DNA of 64,000 bases from an uncultured Lachnospiraceae bacterium (GCA_947627365.1 CANQVT010000004.1:1-64000), one strand, 5' to 3'; shown: positions 44,109 to 52,303, counted from the stretch's first letter. Program-made: numbers and translations. Notes: generated by a model not told the origin, from the letters alone.

Positions 44109-44769
44109 TGTTCTCCTCCTCGTAGTCCAGCGCGACCGCCACTTTGCTCTCGACCATGATGCACTTCTTCAGCTCCGTCATCGCCGCGTCCATCATGTCG
44201 TCCGGCAGGAACGCGCGGATCAGCTCGCCGTTCCTGATCTGGTGGATGTACAGCAGCTCCGCGTCCCAGTCCTCGTCCACGTCGAACGCCGCGTTCAGCG
44301 TCTTGCGGTCCTTCTCGTAGTCGCCCTTCAGGCGCTTCAGCAGCAGCTTCTCCTGCTTCGCGTCCGGTAACATGTGCATGTGCGCGTGGACGAACTCCGC
44401 CAGCTCGTACTCGAACGAGTAGTCGCCCGTGAACAGGGCCTTCAGCATCGCCTCGAAGCTCGGCGTCAGCTTGTACTTCGTCTCGGTCGTCACCGTGACG
44501 TTCCTGTTGAAGACGCCCTCGGAGACGCACAGCTTCAGCCGGTCGGGGTTCAGGATGTCCAGGCTGCGCCGGTCGGACACGCTGCACGAGCCCTCGTTCC
44601 CGTAAAACCTCACGAACTGCTTGCTCCGGTCGTCCATGATCGAGAGCCCGCGCTTCTGCACCTCCGCCTGGAGCGCGTCCATGTTCCTCTTTGTGTTCAG
44701 CCGCAGCCGGTCGTAGCGGATCAGGTCGTCCACGAGCTCGCTGCTTGTCTTGGTGTTCAGGTTTGCCAT
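44092..44769 (-). CDS. Unknown early/middle phage protein
   Basis: 225 residues, charged and helical (LVDDLIRYDRLRLNTKRNMDAL), no membrane segment. Not recognised. It lies between the AbrB-like regulator and the lysis genes. Confidence 0.65.
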   Translation of the reverse strand: MANLNTKTSSELVDDLIRYDRLRLNTKRNMDALQAEVQKRGLSIMDDRSKQFVRFYGNEGSCSVSDRRSLDILNPDRLKLCVSEGVFNRNVTVTTETKYKLTPSFEAMLKALFTGDYSFEYELAEFVHAHMHMLPDAKQEKLLLKRLKGDYEKDRKTLNAAFDVDEDWDAELLYIHQIRNGELIRAFLPDDMMDAAMTELKKCIMVESKVAVALDYEEENNAGKV

Positions 44770-44783
44770 ACCGTCTCTCCTCC

Positions 44784-45014
44784 TTATGCTTTCAGTTTTT
44801 CCGTGCAGGCCGGGCAGATGCCCTTGCCCATCAGCAGCTTCACGCCTTCCGTCTCACCGCAGAAGACACAGCGCGGCGTGTATGCCCGCAGCCGGATCTC
44901 CCCGCCCTCGACGGTCAGCTCCATCGGGTCCTTCCCCTGAAGTCCCAGTTCCCGGCGTACTGCCACCGGGATGCTGATCGAACCGTGGTTCGACAGCTTC
45001 TTGTAGGTTGTCAT
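44784..45014 (-). CDS. AbrB/SpoVT-type regulator with zinc ribbon
   Basis: 76 residues. Residues 1-45 are a swapped-hairpin AbrB domain (YKKLSNHGSISIPVAVRRELGL, GEIRLRAY). Residues 48-70 are a four-cysteine zinc site (CVFC...CPAC). Probably a DNA-binding regulator of phage genes. AAGGAGGACAAGGAC precedes ATG 45014. Confidence 0.85.
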   Translation of the reverse strand: MTTYKKLSNHGSISIPVAVRRELGLQGKDPMELTVEGGEIRLRAYTPRCVFCGETEGVKLLMGKGICPACTEKLKA

Positions 45015-45035
45015 GTCCTTGTCCTCCTTCCGTGC

Positions 45036-45368
45036 TTATCCGATGCCTGCGCCCCCGCCCGGTGCCCCTTCCACCAGCAGGGTGATGTCCTTGCGGAACG
45101 CCTCCTCCACTTCCATGCGGCACCCTTTCGAGCTGATCCAGCCGTCCATCAGGTAGATGTGCGTGCACATGTCCAGCAGCACCAGCGACACCGCCATGTA
45201 GTCGTCATGCGTCGGCGTGGCGTGGTCGGCCAGGTGCCTGCTGATCCGTGCCGGGTTGATCACCTCCGTGCCCGGATGCTCCCGGAGCACGCGCGCCTCC
45301 GCGGCGTCGAAGCGTTCCATGTAGTCGTCCTCGTGGCCCGTGATCGGGCCGGACAGGTAGATCCTCAT
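45036..45368 (-). CDS. DUF4406 nucleoside deoxyribosyltransferase-like protein
   Basis: 110 residues from ATG 45368. MRIYLSGPITGHEDDYMERFDAAE and a later MDGWISSKGCRMEVEEA are the DUF4406 / nucleoside 2-deoxyribosyltransferase-like pattern. May act on nucleotides; activity unproven. The track extension to 45623 is a shadow of the neighbouring gene. Confidence 0.85.
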   Translation of the reverse strand: MRIYLSGPITGHEDDYMERFDAAEARVLREHPGTEVINPARISRHLADHATPTHDDYMAVSLVLLDMCTHIYLMDGWISSKGCRMEVEEAFRKDITLLVEGAPGGGAGIG

Positions 45369-45382
45369 GTCCTTCTCCCCTC

Positions 45383-45745
45383 CTATGCGTCCATAATGTC
45401 CTTCACGTACTCGTACAGATCCTTGACGTTGTACGTCGTCTCCCCGCGCTCCTGCACCTGCTTCTCGAACTTCTGGATCCGGACGGCGAGCCGCAGCACC
45501 TTCGCCGCCCCCACCGCCTCCAGGGACACGCGCATCTTCCTGTCCCTGTGCGCCATCATCTCCGCGAACGCCTTCATCAGGTACCTGTCCCACAGCAGCG
45601 CTCCGCCGTCCCGGCCTTCCCATTCCTTGACCGCTTCCTCGATGAACTTCTTCCGGTTCAGCGGCTTCTTGTCCGGTGGCAGGACGCCTTGCTCCTTCAG
45701 CATCGCCCTGGCGTCCGCACGGGCCTTCTTCTCCCTCTTCGTCAC
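45383..45745 (-). CDS. Unknown early phage protein
   Basis: 120 residues, very basic N-terminus (MTKREKKARADARAML), helical throughout. Overlaps the upstream gene by four bases. Not recognised. Confidence 0.6.
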   Translation of the reverse strand: MTKREKKARADARAMLKEQGVLPPDKKPLNRKKFIEEAVKEWEGRDGGALLWDRYLMKAFAEMMAHRDRKMRVSLEAVGAAKVLRLAVRIQKFEKQVQERGETTYNVKDLYEYVKDIMDA

Positions 45746-46002
45746 TCCCGCAGCACCTCCATCTCCGCGCTGTACATCGCGAAGCCGACGTCTATGCCGA
45801 CCGGCAGGTCGATCGCGGTCAGCACCCGGTCGGCGATCGCGGGATCCACGCCCCGCTTCTTCAGCATCCCGCAGAACGTGATGCCCTCGTCCGACCGGAC
45901 GCTCCCGTTCTCCTGGACGCGGAACTGGATGCCGTAGGTCGTGCGCCCGATCGTCAGCTTCTCCTGCCAGCCCGTGTCCGTTGTTTCAATCACCAGTTTC
46001 AT
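45742..46002 (-). CDS. Unknown early phage protein
   Basis: 86 residues from ATG 46002, which overlaps the upstream stop (ATGA) and follows GGGAGGGAG. Contains YGIQFRVQENGSVRSDEGITF. Not recognised. Coupled to both neighbours by overlaps. Confidence 0.6.
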   Translation of the reverse strand: MKLVIETTDTGWQEKLTIGRTTYGIQFRVQENGSVRSDEGITFCGMLKKRGVDPAIADRVLTAIDLPVGIDVGFAMYSAEMEVLRE

Positions 46003-46238
46003 GGTCTCCCTCCCTTCATCGCCTGCTCCTGGTCTTCGACCACGCGCATCGCTGCCAGGTGCACGTCGAGCAGGTTGTCCTTCACGTCGTCCAGACTGCT
46101 GCCGAGGGCAAGCGCCCGCACGCCGGTCATCACCTGGAGCGCGCCGCACAGCTCGGTCAGCTCGACCATGCTGATGTTCTCGCCCTCCAGGTTCACCTTG
46201 TCGCCCTTAACCGTCAGCGTGACGTTGCAGTCCTTCAT
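45999..46238 (-). CDS. Unknown early phage protein
   Basis: 79 residues, alternating strands then helix (VTLTVKGDKVNLEGENISMVELTE, in part). Overlaps the GemA gene by 32 bases and the next gene by four. Not recognised. Confidence 0.6.
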   Translation of the reverse strand: MKDCNVTLTVKGDKVNLEGENISMVELTELCGALQVMTGVRALALGSSLDDVKDNLLDVHLAAMRVVEDQEQAMKGGRP

Positions 46239-46656
46239 CTTCCGCCTCCCGCTTCGTGATCGCCTTCACGGCCTCGATCAGCTTTGACATCTGCGTGTAA
46301 TCCAGCCACTCCGGAGAGTCCACGCGGAACATGCGGCGCGTCAGGCCGTTCAGCCGCTTCGCCTCCCACCCGGCGTCCTCCGCCAGGCGCTTCAGCTTCT
46401 TCATCTGGTTGTCCGTCGCCTTCGACGTCCTGTCCTTCGCCGGGCGTCCGCTCCGCACGGAATCCTTCATCTGCCCCAGCACGTAGGCCACGCGCGCGAT
46501 CTCCTTCTTCGTCAGCTTCTTCATCGAGTCCTTGCCGGTCTGCGCCTGGACGACCAGGTGCAGCTCCTCGCCCGTCATGGACAGCTCCTTGCTCCTTGCG
46601 AGCCCCCACAGCGTCCGGATCGTCGGGTCCGGGCTCTTCTCCTGCTTCATGCTCAC
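46207..46656 (-). CDS. GemA-like regulatory protein (DUF1018)
   Basis: 149 residues. LWGLARSKELSMTGEELH, VVQAQTGKDSMKKLTKKEI and the C-terminal LDYTQMSKLIEAVKAI follow the GemA/gp16 pattern of Mu-like phages, where GemA modulates host gene expression and DNA topology. GTG 46656 overlaps the upstream stop; ATG 46650 is an alternative. Confidence 0.85.
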   Translation of the reverse strand: MSMKQEKSPDPTIRTLWGLARSKELSMTGEELHLVVQAQTGKDSMKKLTKKEIARVAYVLGQMKDSVRSGRPAKDRTSKATDNQMKKLKRLAEDAGWEAKRLNGLTRRMFRVDSPEWLDYTQMSKLIEAVKAITKREAEDEGLQRHADG

Positions 46657-46871
46657 CAGATCACCCCCATGTGCTCACGCTTGCCGCGCTGGACGAACGA
46701 CGGCACGGACGGCCCCGGCAGCGCCCTCTGCGTCTGCATCTGCGCCTCGTCCGTCCTGCACATGACGTATGTGCTCCGCCCTGCCCTCGCCGCCATCCGT
46801 GCGGCCTTCTCCATCTGCTCGATGATCCTGTCCTCGTTCATGCCTTCCACTTCGATCGTGATCTTCCTCAT
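46653..46871 (-). CDS. Unknown small early protein
   Basis: 72 residues from ATG 46871 (GAGGGG upstream). Starts MRKITIEVEGMNEDRIIEQM, a strand-helix pattern. Not recognised. In the transposition operon between MuB-like and GemA genes. Confidence 0.6.
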   Translation of the reverse strand: MRKITIEVEGMNEDRIIEQMEKAARMAARAGRSTYVMCRTDEAQMQTQRALPGPSVPSFVQRGKREHMGVIW

Positions 46872-46921
46872 AGCTAATACCCCTCTTTCTTCGTCTCTTT
46901 TTCGGTAAATGTTTCGCCTGC

Positions 46922-47944
46922 TCACAGCATCATCATGCCGCTCGCCTCGCGCACGGTGTCCAGCGTGACCTTCGTCTCCCCGCGTTCACGCAGGACGCGC
47001 AGCACGTTGTTCAGTGTCCTGTCTAAAAGCCGGAAGCACCCGCCCCGTGCCGCGTAGGCACGCTGCGCCAGCTCCGCGGCCGCGTCCTCGGTGATGTCCC
47101 AGCCCGCCAGGTAGCGCTCCAGCTCCGCGTGCGTCAGCCCGTGCATCTTGTGATAGAAGTCCACCCGGTTCGAGAAGCGGACCAGGTGCTGCTTCAGGTC
47201 TGTCTCCAGCCGCGGCTCCCCCGCGATCACGACGCCCACGTCCACCTTGTCGAAGATCCCGCGGATGATCTCCAGCTTCGCGGTCGTGTACTTGTTCATC
47301 AGCTTGTCCGCCTCGTCGAGGATCATCAGGTAGCCCGCGTTCACCCGCAGGAACTCGCGGATCCGCTTCACCCTCCGGTGGATCGTGCCGCCCTCGGCCA
47401 GCAGCCCCAGGCGCTCCTCGATCTCCTCCAGCATGTCCTTGCTGCTCATGGTGTCGTCACATTCGAGATAGCAGACGCGCGGCAGCTGTGCGTAGCGCTG
47501 GAGCGCGTGCGTCTTGCCGTAGCCGGAGCGGCCGACCACGATGCCGAGCGCCCTGTCCTCCTGGCAGCTCTGGCACAGCCCGATCACCTTGCGGTAGTCG
47601 TCACTCTCGAAGTAGCGGATCTTCTCCGGCAGCCTGCCCGGCTCCGGAGCGGCCGCCTGCGCGTCTGCCTCCTGCGCGGCCGCCTCGCCGTCCAGCCACT
47701 TCCGGCCGTCGCCGTACTCGGCCTCCGTCTCGTCCATCCACCTGCGCAGCACCGTCTCGACCGTCTCCGGGTTGCTCCGGTACGTGCCGGAGAGGTACTG
47801 CGAGATCATCGACCGGCTGCATCCCGTCATGATCGCCAGCTCCTGCTTCGTGCAGTGGATCTTTGCCAGGCGCTCCGTCACGGCCAGCGCCAGCTCCGTC
47901 GGCGTCCCTTCCTTTTTGTTTGTGTTGGTAGTTGCTTCGTTCAT
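46922..47944 (-). CDS. MuB-like target-selection ATPase
   Basis: 340 residues from ATG 47944. An N-terminal helix-turn-helix (KQELAIMTGCSRSMISQYLSG), then an AAA+ domain with Walker A VVGRSGYGKTH near residue 150 and Walker B YLMILDEADK near 225. MuB-type proteins bind target DNA in an ATP-dependent way and deliver it to the transposase. The tail contains a winged-helix-like RGGCFRLLDRTLNNVL. Confidence 0.93.
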   Translation of the reverse strand: MNEATTNTNKKEGTPTELALAVTERLAKIHCTKQELAIMTGCSRSMISQYLSGTYRSNPETVETVLRRWMDETEAEYGDGRKWLDGEAAAQEADAQAAAPEPGRLPEKIRYFESDDYRKVIGLCQSCQEDRALGIVVGRSGYGKTHALQRYAQLPRVCYLECDDTMSSKDMLEEIEERLGLLAEGGTIHRRVKRIREFLRVNAGYLMILDEADKLMNKYTTAKLEIIRGIFDKVDVGVVIAGEPRLETDLKQHLVRFSNRVDFYHKMHGLTHAELERYLAGWDITEDAAAELAQRAYAARGGCFRLLDRTLNNVLRVLRERGETKVTLDTVREASGMMML

Positions 47945-47967
47945 GTTTATACCCTCTCTTTCTCCTG

Positions 47968-48099
47968 TTATCGTCTTTGGTCCCAAAACTCCGGGTTGAA
48001 CAGATCCAGCGGCAGGAAGAGCAGGCTCACCAGTGTGCAGACCAGCCAGAAGATGCCCCAGAAGACTGCCCCGGCAAACCGCAGGATCCTGTCCGCCAT
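47968..48099 (-). CDS. 43-residue membrane protein between transposition genes (not in ORF track)
   Basis: ATG 48099, with GGGGAGG upstream overlapping the transposase end, encodes one long hydrophobic helix (FWGIFWLVCTLVSLLFLPL) and a short hydrophilic tail. It fills the whole gap between MuA-like and MuB-like genes. Function unknown. Confidence 0.6.
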   Translation of the reverse strand: MADRILRFAGAVFWGIFWLVCTLVSLLFLPLDLFNPEFWDQRR

Positions 48100-48103
48100 G
48101 CCG

Positions 48104-50224
48104 TCACGCCTCCCCGATCGTCTTCAGGCGCTCCAGCGCCTTCTGTGCCTGCGCGCTCATGTAGCGTGAGCTCGCGCGCTCCTTCTTCAGCTCCTTGTAG
48201 TTCTGCTGCACGTGGCGGCTGTCCGGGAACTGCACCGTGTTGCTCTTCGGTGCCCTGCCGACCAGCAGTCCGTCCATCCCGGCCACCTCCCTGCGGATGC
48301 CTTCCTGCGCGTTCAGCTCCTCGAACGGCGTGGTCGCTTCCTTCAGGATCTCCCGGTCACGCTTCACCTGCGCGTTCTGCCGCCTGCGGTGCTCCTTCAG
48401 GACGTCGTCGCTCACCGTCCCGAACTGGAGCAGTTCCTGGCTTGCGGCCTCGCAGATCAGCCTGCCCTTCTGGTCGAAGACGTAGATGCTCGTCACGTCG
48501 TCCGGGTCCCACTTGATCGTCACACTCTCGCCGATGTGCCGGATCAGCTCGCCGTCCTCGTCCATGTAGTAGTGGCCGCGGCGCTCGATGCCGGTGTTGT
48601 ACACCCGCACCCGGTCTTCCTTCATCATCAGCATGGTCGCCTGCACCTTCGCGGGCGGGGCCTTGAAGTAGCGCTCGCCGTTCTCGAAGAGCGACAGCGG
48701 CGTCCTGTACTCCTCGCCCGCCTTCTTCAGCTCTGCGTGCTTCCACTCGCTGTACTTCGTCAGCTTCCAGGTCGTCCAGCGCTCGTAGAACTCTTCGAGC
48801 GTCAGCAGCCTGCCCTGCTCGGCCATCCGCTGGATGTCCTTGTTCACCTTCGCGGACGTCAGCGATCCGGTCAGCGTGCCGGTGTAGCTCGCGAGCCACT
48901 TCGTGAACCGGCTGCATACCGTCTCGAAGAAGCGCTCGATCTGCCCCTTCGTCCAGGGCTCGTAGGGCATCGCGATGTGCTCGTCCTCGATCCCGATCGC
49001 ACGGTAGAAGCCGCGCGTCGCGTCGTCGAACGCCATCGCGAAGTGCTCGTCCTTCGCCTCCTGGTCGTGCCGGTCCTTGCGGTCCACGCCGATCATCTCC
49101 TTCGCGGTGTAGTCCTTGCCGTTGTCTATGTAGAGATACTTCGGCACGCTCCCCGCGTCGTGGTAGATCAGCTTCAGCAGGCTCTGCTTCAGGATCTGCG
49201 CGTTCGCGTCCCGGCACATGATGTCGCCGAGGATCCAGCGGCTGCGCGTGTCGATCCAGCAGACCAGCTTCGGCCTGATCGGCACCAGCTTCCCGTTCTT
49301 CGCCCGGACCGTCACCCAGCAGTCGAAGGTGTGCTCGTCGCCCTGGACGATCTCCAGCACCTCCAGCCCCTTCGTGTCCCTGCGCTTCTTCTGCATCTTC
49401 CGGTTCTTGTAGTCCCGGATGCCGTTGGCCGCCAGGAAGTGCGCGTTCTTCATGCCCTCGTCTTCCATCAGCCAGGCGATGTAGCGCACCACGCTCTGGT
49501 AGCTCGGGATCTTCTCCCATCCCTTCAGCTGCTGGATGTCCTCCAGCTTCTCGTAGAGCATCTCGCGCGTGCCCCGGTTGCCCGCGAAGCCCGCGTCGAA
49601 CCAGATGTTCTTGATCGTCTGCTTGACCTCCGGCGCGAAGCTCGGGAACGTCCCCGCGTCGCGCGGCTTCCGGCAGAGGCAGAGGATCCGGAAGTATTCG
49701 TAGTTGCACCCGGTCTCCTTCTCCATCTTGTCCTGCCAGGCCAGCGCCTCCATGTATGCTTTCGCGTACCGGTAGATCGTCCGCGCGCCCTTGCCCAGGC
49801 GCTCCTGCGCGAACTGCTCCGCGTGTTTCGTGCGCTCGTCCAGGTCGTAGGCCAGGAACTCCCGGACCACGTTGCCCAGCTCCACGCCCTTGTAGTAGGC
49901 GTCGCTGTACTGGTGCATGTACCAGTCGATGTCCGTGTCCACGTACCAGGGCCGCCCCTGCTTCACCGGCTCCTGCCCTTCGGCGTCCTCCGGATCCGCG
50001 GCCAGCGCCCGCAGCCGTTCCCGCTCCCGCCAGGCGGCACGCGCCTGCTTTGAGAGGCTGTTGACCGACACGAGCGTCAGATCCTTGCCCCCTTCTTCGC
50101 GCTTGACGCGCTTGACGCCCATGTCCTCCGGGTTGCGGTTCGCTCTCTTTTGAATTGTTTTGTACGGAATACCCTCTAAGGCCGCCGCCTCGTCGAGGGT
50201 GATGTATGCCGTCTGTGCTGCCAT
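48104..50224 (-). CDS. MuA-like DDE transposase
   Basis: 706 residues. An N-terminal winged-helix part (YITLDEAAALEGIPYKTIQKRA), then an RNase H-fold catalytic domain with the DDE triad: Asp near 294 (VQGDEHTFD), Asp near 367 (YIDNGKDYT) and Glu near 427 (WTKGQIERFF). A beta-barrel and a basic C-terminus follow. Joins the prophage ends to new target DNA, making the 5-bp duplications seen here. Confidence 0.95.
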   Translation of the reverse strand: MAAQTAYITLDEAAALEGIPYKTIQKRANRNPEDMGVKRVKREEGGKDLTLVSVNSLSKQARAAWRERERLRALAADPEDAEGQEPVKQGRPWYVDTDIDWYMHQYSDAYYKGVELGNVVREFLAYDLDERTKHAEQFAQERLGKGARTIYRYAKAYMEALAWQDKMEKETGCNYEYFRILCLCRKPRDAGTFPSFAPEVKQTIKNIWFDAGFAGNRGTREMLYEKLEDIQQLKGWEKIPSYQSVVRYIAWLMEDEGMKNAHFLAANGIRDYKNRKMQKKRRDTKGLEVLEIVQGDEHTFDCWVTVRAKNGKLVPIRPKLVCWIDTRSRWILGDIMCRDANAQILKQSLLKLIYHDAGSVPKYLYIDNGKDYTAKEMIGVDRKDRHDQEAKDEHFAMAFDDATRGFYRAIGIEDEHIAMPYEPWTKGQIERFFETVCSRFTKWLASYTGTLTGSLTSAKVNKDIQRMAEQGRLLTLEEFYERWTTWKLTKYSEWKHAELKKAGEEYRTPLSLFENGERYFKAPPAKVQATMLMMKEDRVRVYNTGIERRGHYYMDEDGELIRHIGESVTIKWDPDDVTSIYVFDQKGRLICEAASQELLQFGTVSDDVLKEHRRRQNAQVKRDREILKEATTPFEELNAQEGIRREVAGMDGLLVGRAPKSNTVQFPDSRHVQQNYKELKKERASSRYMSAQAQKALERLKTIGEA

Positions 50225-50237
50225 CGCTCTCTCCCTC

Positions 50238-50453
50238 CTATGCTGCGGCGTATTCGTTGATGTTGATGTCGAGCATCGTGCAGATCTTCAGGATGTACCG
50301 TTCCCCGCTCCGCTGGCCCGACAGGATCTTCGTGATATATTGAGGTGCGATGCCGAGGGCTTCCGCCAGCTGTCGCTGCGTCATGCCCCGGTCTATTAAT
50401 TTGTGTTTGATTTCTCGCCCGAGCGGGGTCAGGTTCGTGTTCTGCCATGCCAT
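50238..50453 (-). CDS. XRE-type small regulator (Ner-like position)
   Basis: 71 residues from ATG 50453 (AAGGAAG upstream). A helix-turn-helix (MTQRQLAEALGIAPQYITKIL) fills most of it. It lies just before the transposase, where Mu has ner, a repressor of early transcription. The track extension to 50576 crosses the divergent promoter. Confidence 0.88.
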   Translation of the reverse strand: MAWQNTNLTPLGREIKHKLIDRGMTQRQLAEALGIAPQYITKILSGQRSGERYILKICTMLDININEYAAA

Positions 50454-50482
50454 GTTTATCACTTCCTTTTCAGCATCTGCTC

Positions 50483-50491
50483 TGTTATAAT
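50483..50491 (+). promoter_or_regulatory. Extended -10 promoter for the plus-strand small gene
   Basis: TGTTATAAT is an exact TGnTATAAT extended -10 element, 50 bases before the AAAGGAGG site of the gene at 50541. No good -35 is visible. It is divergent from the Ner-like gene, whose start is 30 bases away. Confidence 0.6.
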
Positions 50492-50540
50492 GTAGTTGCG
50501 TGTTGTTTCCATTCCTGCACGTAGAAAGGAGGTGGAAACA

Positions 50541-50741
50541 ATGTCGTTTTGTTACCCCGATCCGACCGGGATGCACGAGCCAAAGACGCCAATCTGGAAA
50601 CTCGTGTACTCGATCGAATCGGCTGATGGTTCATCTGTCCGTGAATACCAGGCAAAGAGCCCGGAACCCGGCCGGATGTTCCAGATGCGCGTCTGCGAGG
50701 ATGACTCCGGTTCTTCCGGCTCCTACAGCATCACCCGTTGA
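50541..50741 (+). CDS. 66-residue plus-strand protein of unknown function
   Basis: MSFCYPDPTGMHEPKTPIWK... with a perfect AAAGGAGGTG site and its own extended -10 promoter. It runs against the early operon, and its 3' end overlaps the next minus-strand gene by 11 bases. No recognised domain; acidic, compact, beta-rich by composition. May be expressed in the lysogen when the early operon is off. Confidence 0.65.
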   Translation: MSFCYPDPTGMHEPKTPIWKLVYSIESADGSSVREYQAKSPEPGRMFQMRVCEDDSGSSGSYSITR

Positions 50742-51153
50742 CGCCGGGCGGGGGCAGCTTCGGCTGCTCCCTGTCTATGTCAGACAGCGTTCTGCTGATG
50801 ACATCAGTGCGTTCATTGTAGTGTCTGTTCGCCAGCTGCTTCTCCGTCCTGCGGATCTCGCCCGCCAGCATGTTCAGCTTCTTAATAAAACCGGGATTGT
50901 CGCGGCACCACTTCACGATCGGCTCCGTCACCATGTGTTCGTCCCTGGCCGTCCTGCGTTCCTTCCGGATCCTCCGGAGCGCGCGTGCCATCCGCGCGTC
51001 GTTGTGGTACCCGTCGTCGTGCAGCTCCAGCCGGTGCAGGATGTCCTGCGTCTGAAGATCCGCCTCCCGTTCCTTCTGGATCGCGTCGTTGCACTCCTGC
51101 TCTGCTTCCCGCAAAAATTTAAGGAACGCCGCGATCGTCTCGCTCTTCGTCAT
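50731..51153 (-). CDS. Unknown early phage protein
   Basis: 140 residues, helical and charged (RRIRKERRTARDEH). The start overlaps the DUF6906 stop (ATGA). Not recognised. Part of the early operon. Confidence 0.65.
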   Translation of the reverse strand: MTKSETIAAFLKFLREAEQECNDAIQKEREADLQTQDILHRLELHDDGYHNDARMARALRRIRKERRTARDEHMVTEPIVKWCRDNPGFIKKLNMLAGEIRRTEKQLANRHYNERTDVISRTLSDIDREQPKLPPPGVNG

Positions 51154-51326
51154 GTCTCCTTGTCGATGCGCCGCACCTTCGGCTTCCCGATCCGCTTCAG
51201 CGATGCCCGGTTCACGATCTCCAGCTGCCCCGTCGTGTCCTTCGTGACCAGCCAGTCTTCCGGATCGTACCCGTGCGAGCGCATCAGCGTCTTCTGCTTC
51301 AGCGTCGGCCTCTTCCCGTTCTTCAT
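51150..51326 (-). CDS. DUF6906 family protein (not in ORF track)
   Basis: 58 residues: MKNGKRPTLKQKTLMRSHGY, then PEDWLVTKDTTGQLEIVNR. The MKNGKRPT start and the WLVxKDT core are the DUF6906 pattern seen in many Firmicute phages. GGGGAGGAG directly precedes ATG 51326. First gene of the early operon; function unknown. Confidence 0.85.
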   Translation of the reverse strand: MKNGKRPTLKQKTLMRSHGYDPEDWLVTKDTTGQLEIVNRASLKRIGKPKVRRIDKET

Positions 51327-51465
51327 CTCCTCCCCTTCTTTCCTGCTCTGTTTACTGTTCCGGGCCTTCAGATCGGCACCATCCGGGCAGAACGCCCGTT
51401 CTGCGATTGAGAAATTATCGCGGCTGTGATATGATTTAGAATGAATTATTAAGGGTTACATGATA

Positions 51466-51494
51466 ATAATATCTCTCAACTAGGAGAATGTCAA
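51466..51494 (-). promoter_or_regulatory. Early promoter
   Basis: Minus strand TTGACA - 17 bp - TATTAT, close to consensus, pointing into the early operon. The spacer contains a TTCTCCTAG operator-like half, so repressor binding here would block polymerase. Confidence 0.8.
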
Positions 51495-51503
51495 GAAAAA
51501 ATG

Positions 51504-51538
51504 TTCTATATCGGAGAAAAAGTTTCTATATAGGAGAA
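51504..51538. promoter_or_regulatory. Repressor operators
   Basis: Two 15-bp sites TTCTATATCGGAGAA (51504-51518) and TTCTATATAGGAGAA (51524-51538), 20 bp apart, with a third, weaker one (CTAGGAGAA) at about 51480-51488, 30 bp further. All lie between the repressor start and the early promoter on phased turns. Confidence 0.65.
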
Positions 51539-51549
51539 TGGAGGAGATC

Positions 51550-51966
51550 ATGGATTCAGTCGGTAAAAGAATAAAGGACCGCAGAAAAGAGCTGAGATTA
51601 ACACAAACAGATATTAAGAAACTCGTCGGTATTTCTTCGGGAAATATCAGCGAGATCGAGAACGGGAACCGCTTGCCAGCTGCTGGCACTCTCGTGCAGC
51701 TTGCGAGCGTTTTGCAGTGTTCTGTTGATTGGATATTGACTGGCGTGTCTCCTATCCAGGAGAGGCCGCCGATCTCCGCAAACGGAGAAATTGAAGAAGA
51801 GCTGCTTCGTGTCTTCCGGCAGCTGGATCCGGACGACCGCAGCGAGCTCGTGGAGATCGCGCAGATGAAGCTCTCCAGGCGAGCGAGGGGGGGTGCCGGA
51901 TCATCCAGTTCCGGCGATCCTGATCGCCTAAAAGCCGTCGCTGGCGGGGATGGTGTTTCTGCGTGA
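51550..51966 (+). CDS. XRE-family phage repressor
   Basis: 138 residues from ATG 51550 (GGAGG five bases upstream; ATG 51538 lies in an operator). Helix-turn-helix at residues 18-40 (LTQTDIKKLVGISSGNISEIENG), then a linker and a short acidic helical region (ELLRVFRQLDPDDRSELVE). No LexA-type protease domain, so induction is not simply by RecA-mediated self-cleavage. Divergent from the early operon. Confidence 0.92.
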   Translation: MDSVGKRIKDRRKELRLTQTDIKKLVGISSGNISEIENGNRLPAAGTLVQLASVLQCSVDWILTGVSPIQERPPISANGEIEEELLRVFRQLDPDDRSELVEIAQMKLSRRARGGAGSSSSGDPDRLKAVAGGDGVSA

Positions 51967-52269
51967 CTTTTTGGGTTATTTTGGATTATTTATAATCCAC
52001 TTTTTTGTCTCATTGTAAAAAGTGCGCGACCGGCCGCGAAAATTGGAAAAAATCCCGTAAATGCGGCAAAGAGACACGGTTCGGAAAATATTTCAGTTTT
52101 GTCTCATTGGTTTGTGACGCCCGCAGCCAGGTCACGGCGTGGATCCGGAGCCGCGTCGCCGTCGCTCCGCTCCGCCGCTGTCAGCGTGTAACGCCCATTT
52201 TATCGGTGTTTGACGCGTTCGCGTCTCGGAATTGTGACGCCGTGACGCACAGAAGTGACGCGCAGGCGC
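51967..52269. other. Non-coding early-end region with GTGACGC cluster
   Basis: No supported gene (ORF 52005-52295 lacks a ribosome-binding site). GTGACGC occurs at 52114, 52234, 52242 and 52255, with related TTGACGC (52210) and GTCACGGC (52131). TTTTGTCTCATTG occurs twice (near 52003 and 52096). Possible binding sites for the transposase or a host factor. Confidence 0.45.
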
Positions 52270-52298
52270 TTGTCAGATCACCAGGTCGGTGCTAGAAT
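52270..52298 (+). promoter_or_regulatory. Promoter of a candidate small RNA
   Basis: TTGTCA - 17 bp - TAGAAT on the plus strand, each hexamer one base from consensus. The predicted start is about 52304, at the base of a small hairpin. Confidence 0.7.
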
Positions 52299-52303
52299 TG
52301 TAA

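Noticed and set aside
48212-50053. 613-codon plus-strand ORF opposite the transposase gene
   Set aside because: A high-GC shadow of the MuA-like gene; the translation is Leu/Val/Arg-rich, has no domain pattern and no ribosome-binding site.
51504-51538. A sigma-A promoter for the repressor overlapping the operators
   Set aside because: AT-rich stretches are present but no -35/-10 pair with acceptable spacing on the plus strand.
52005-52295. 96-codon ORF at the prophage early end
   Set aside because: No Shine-Dalgarno sequence, crosses the GTGACGC array and the small RNA promoter, no protein-like pattern.
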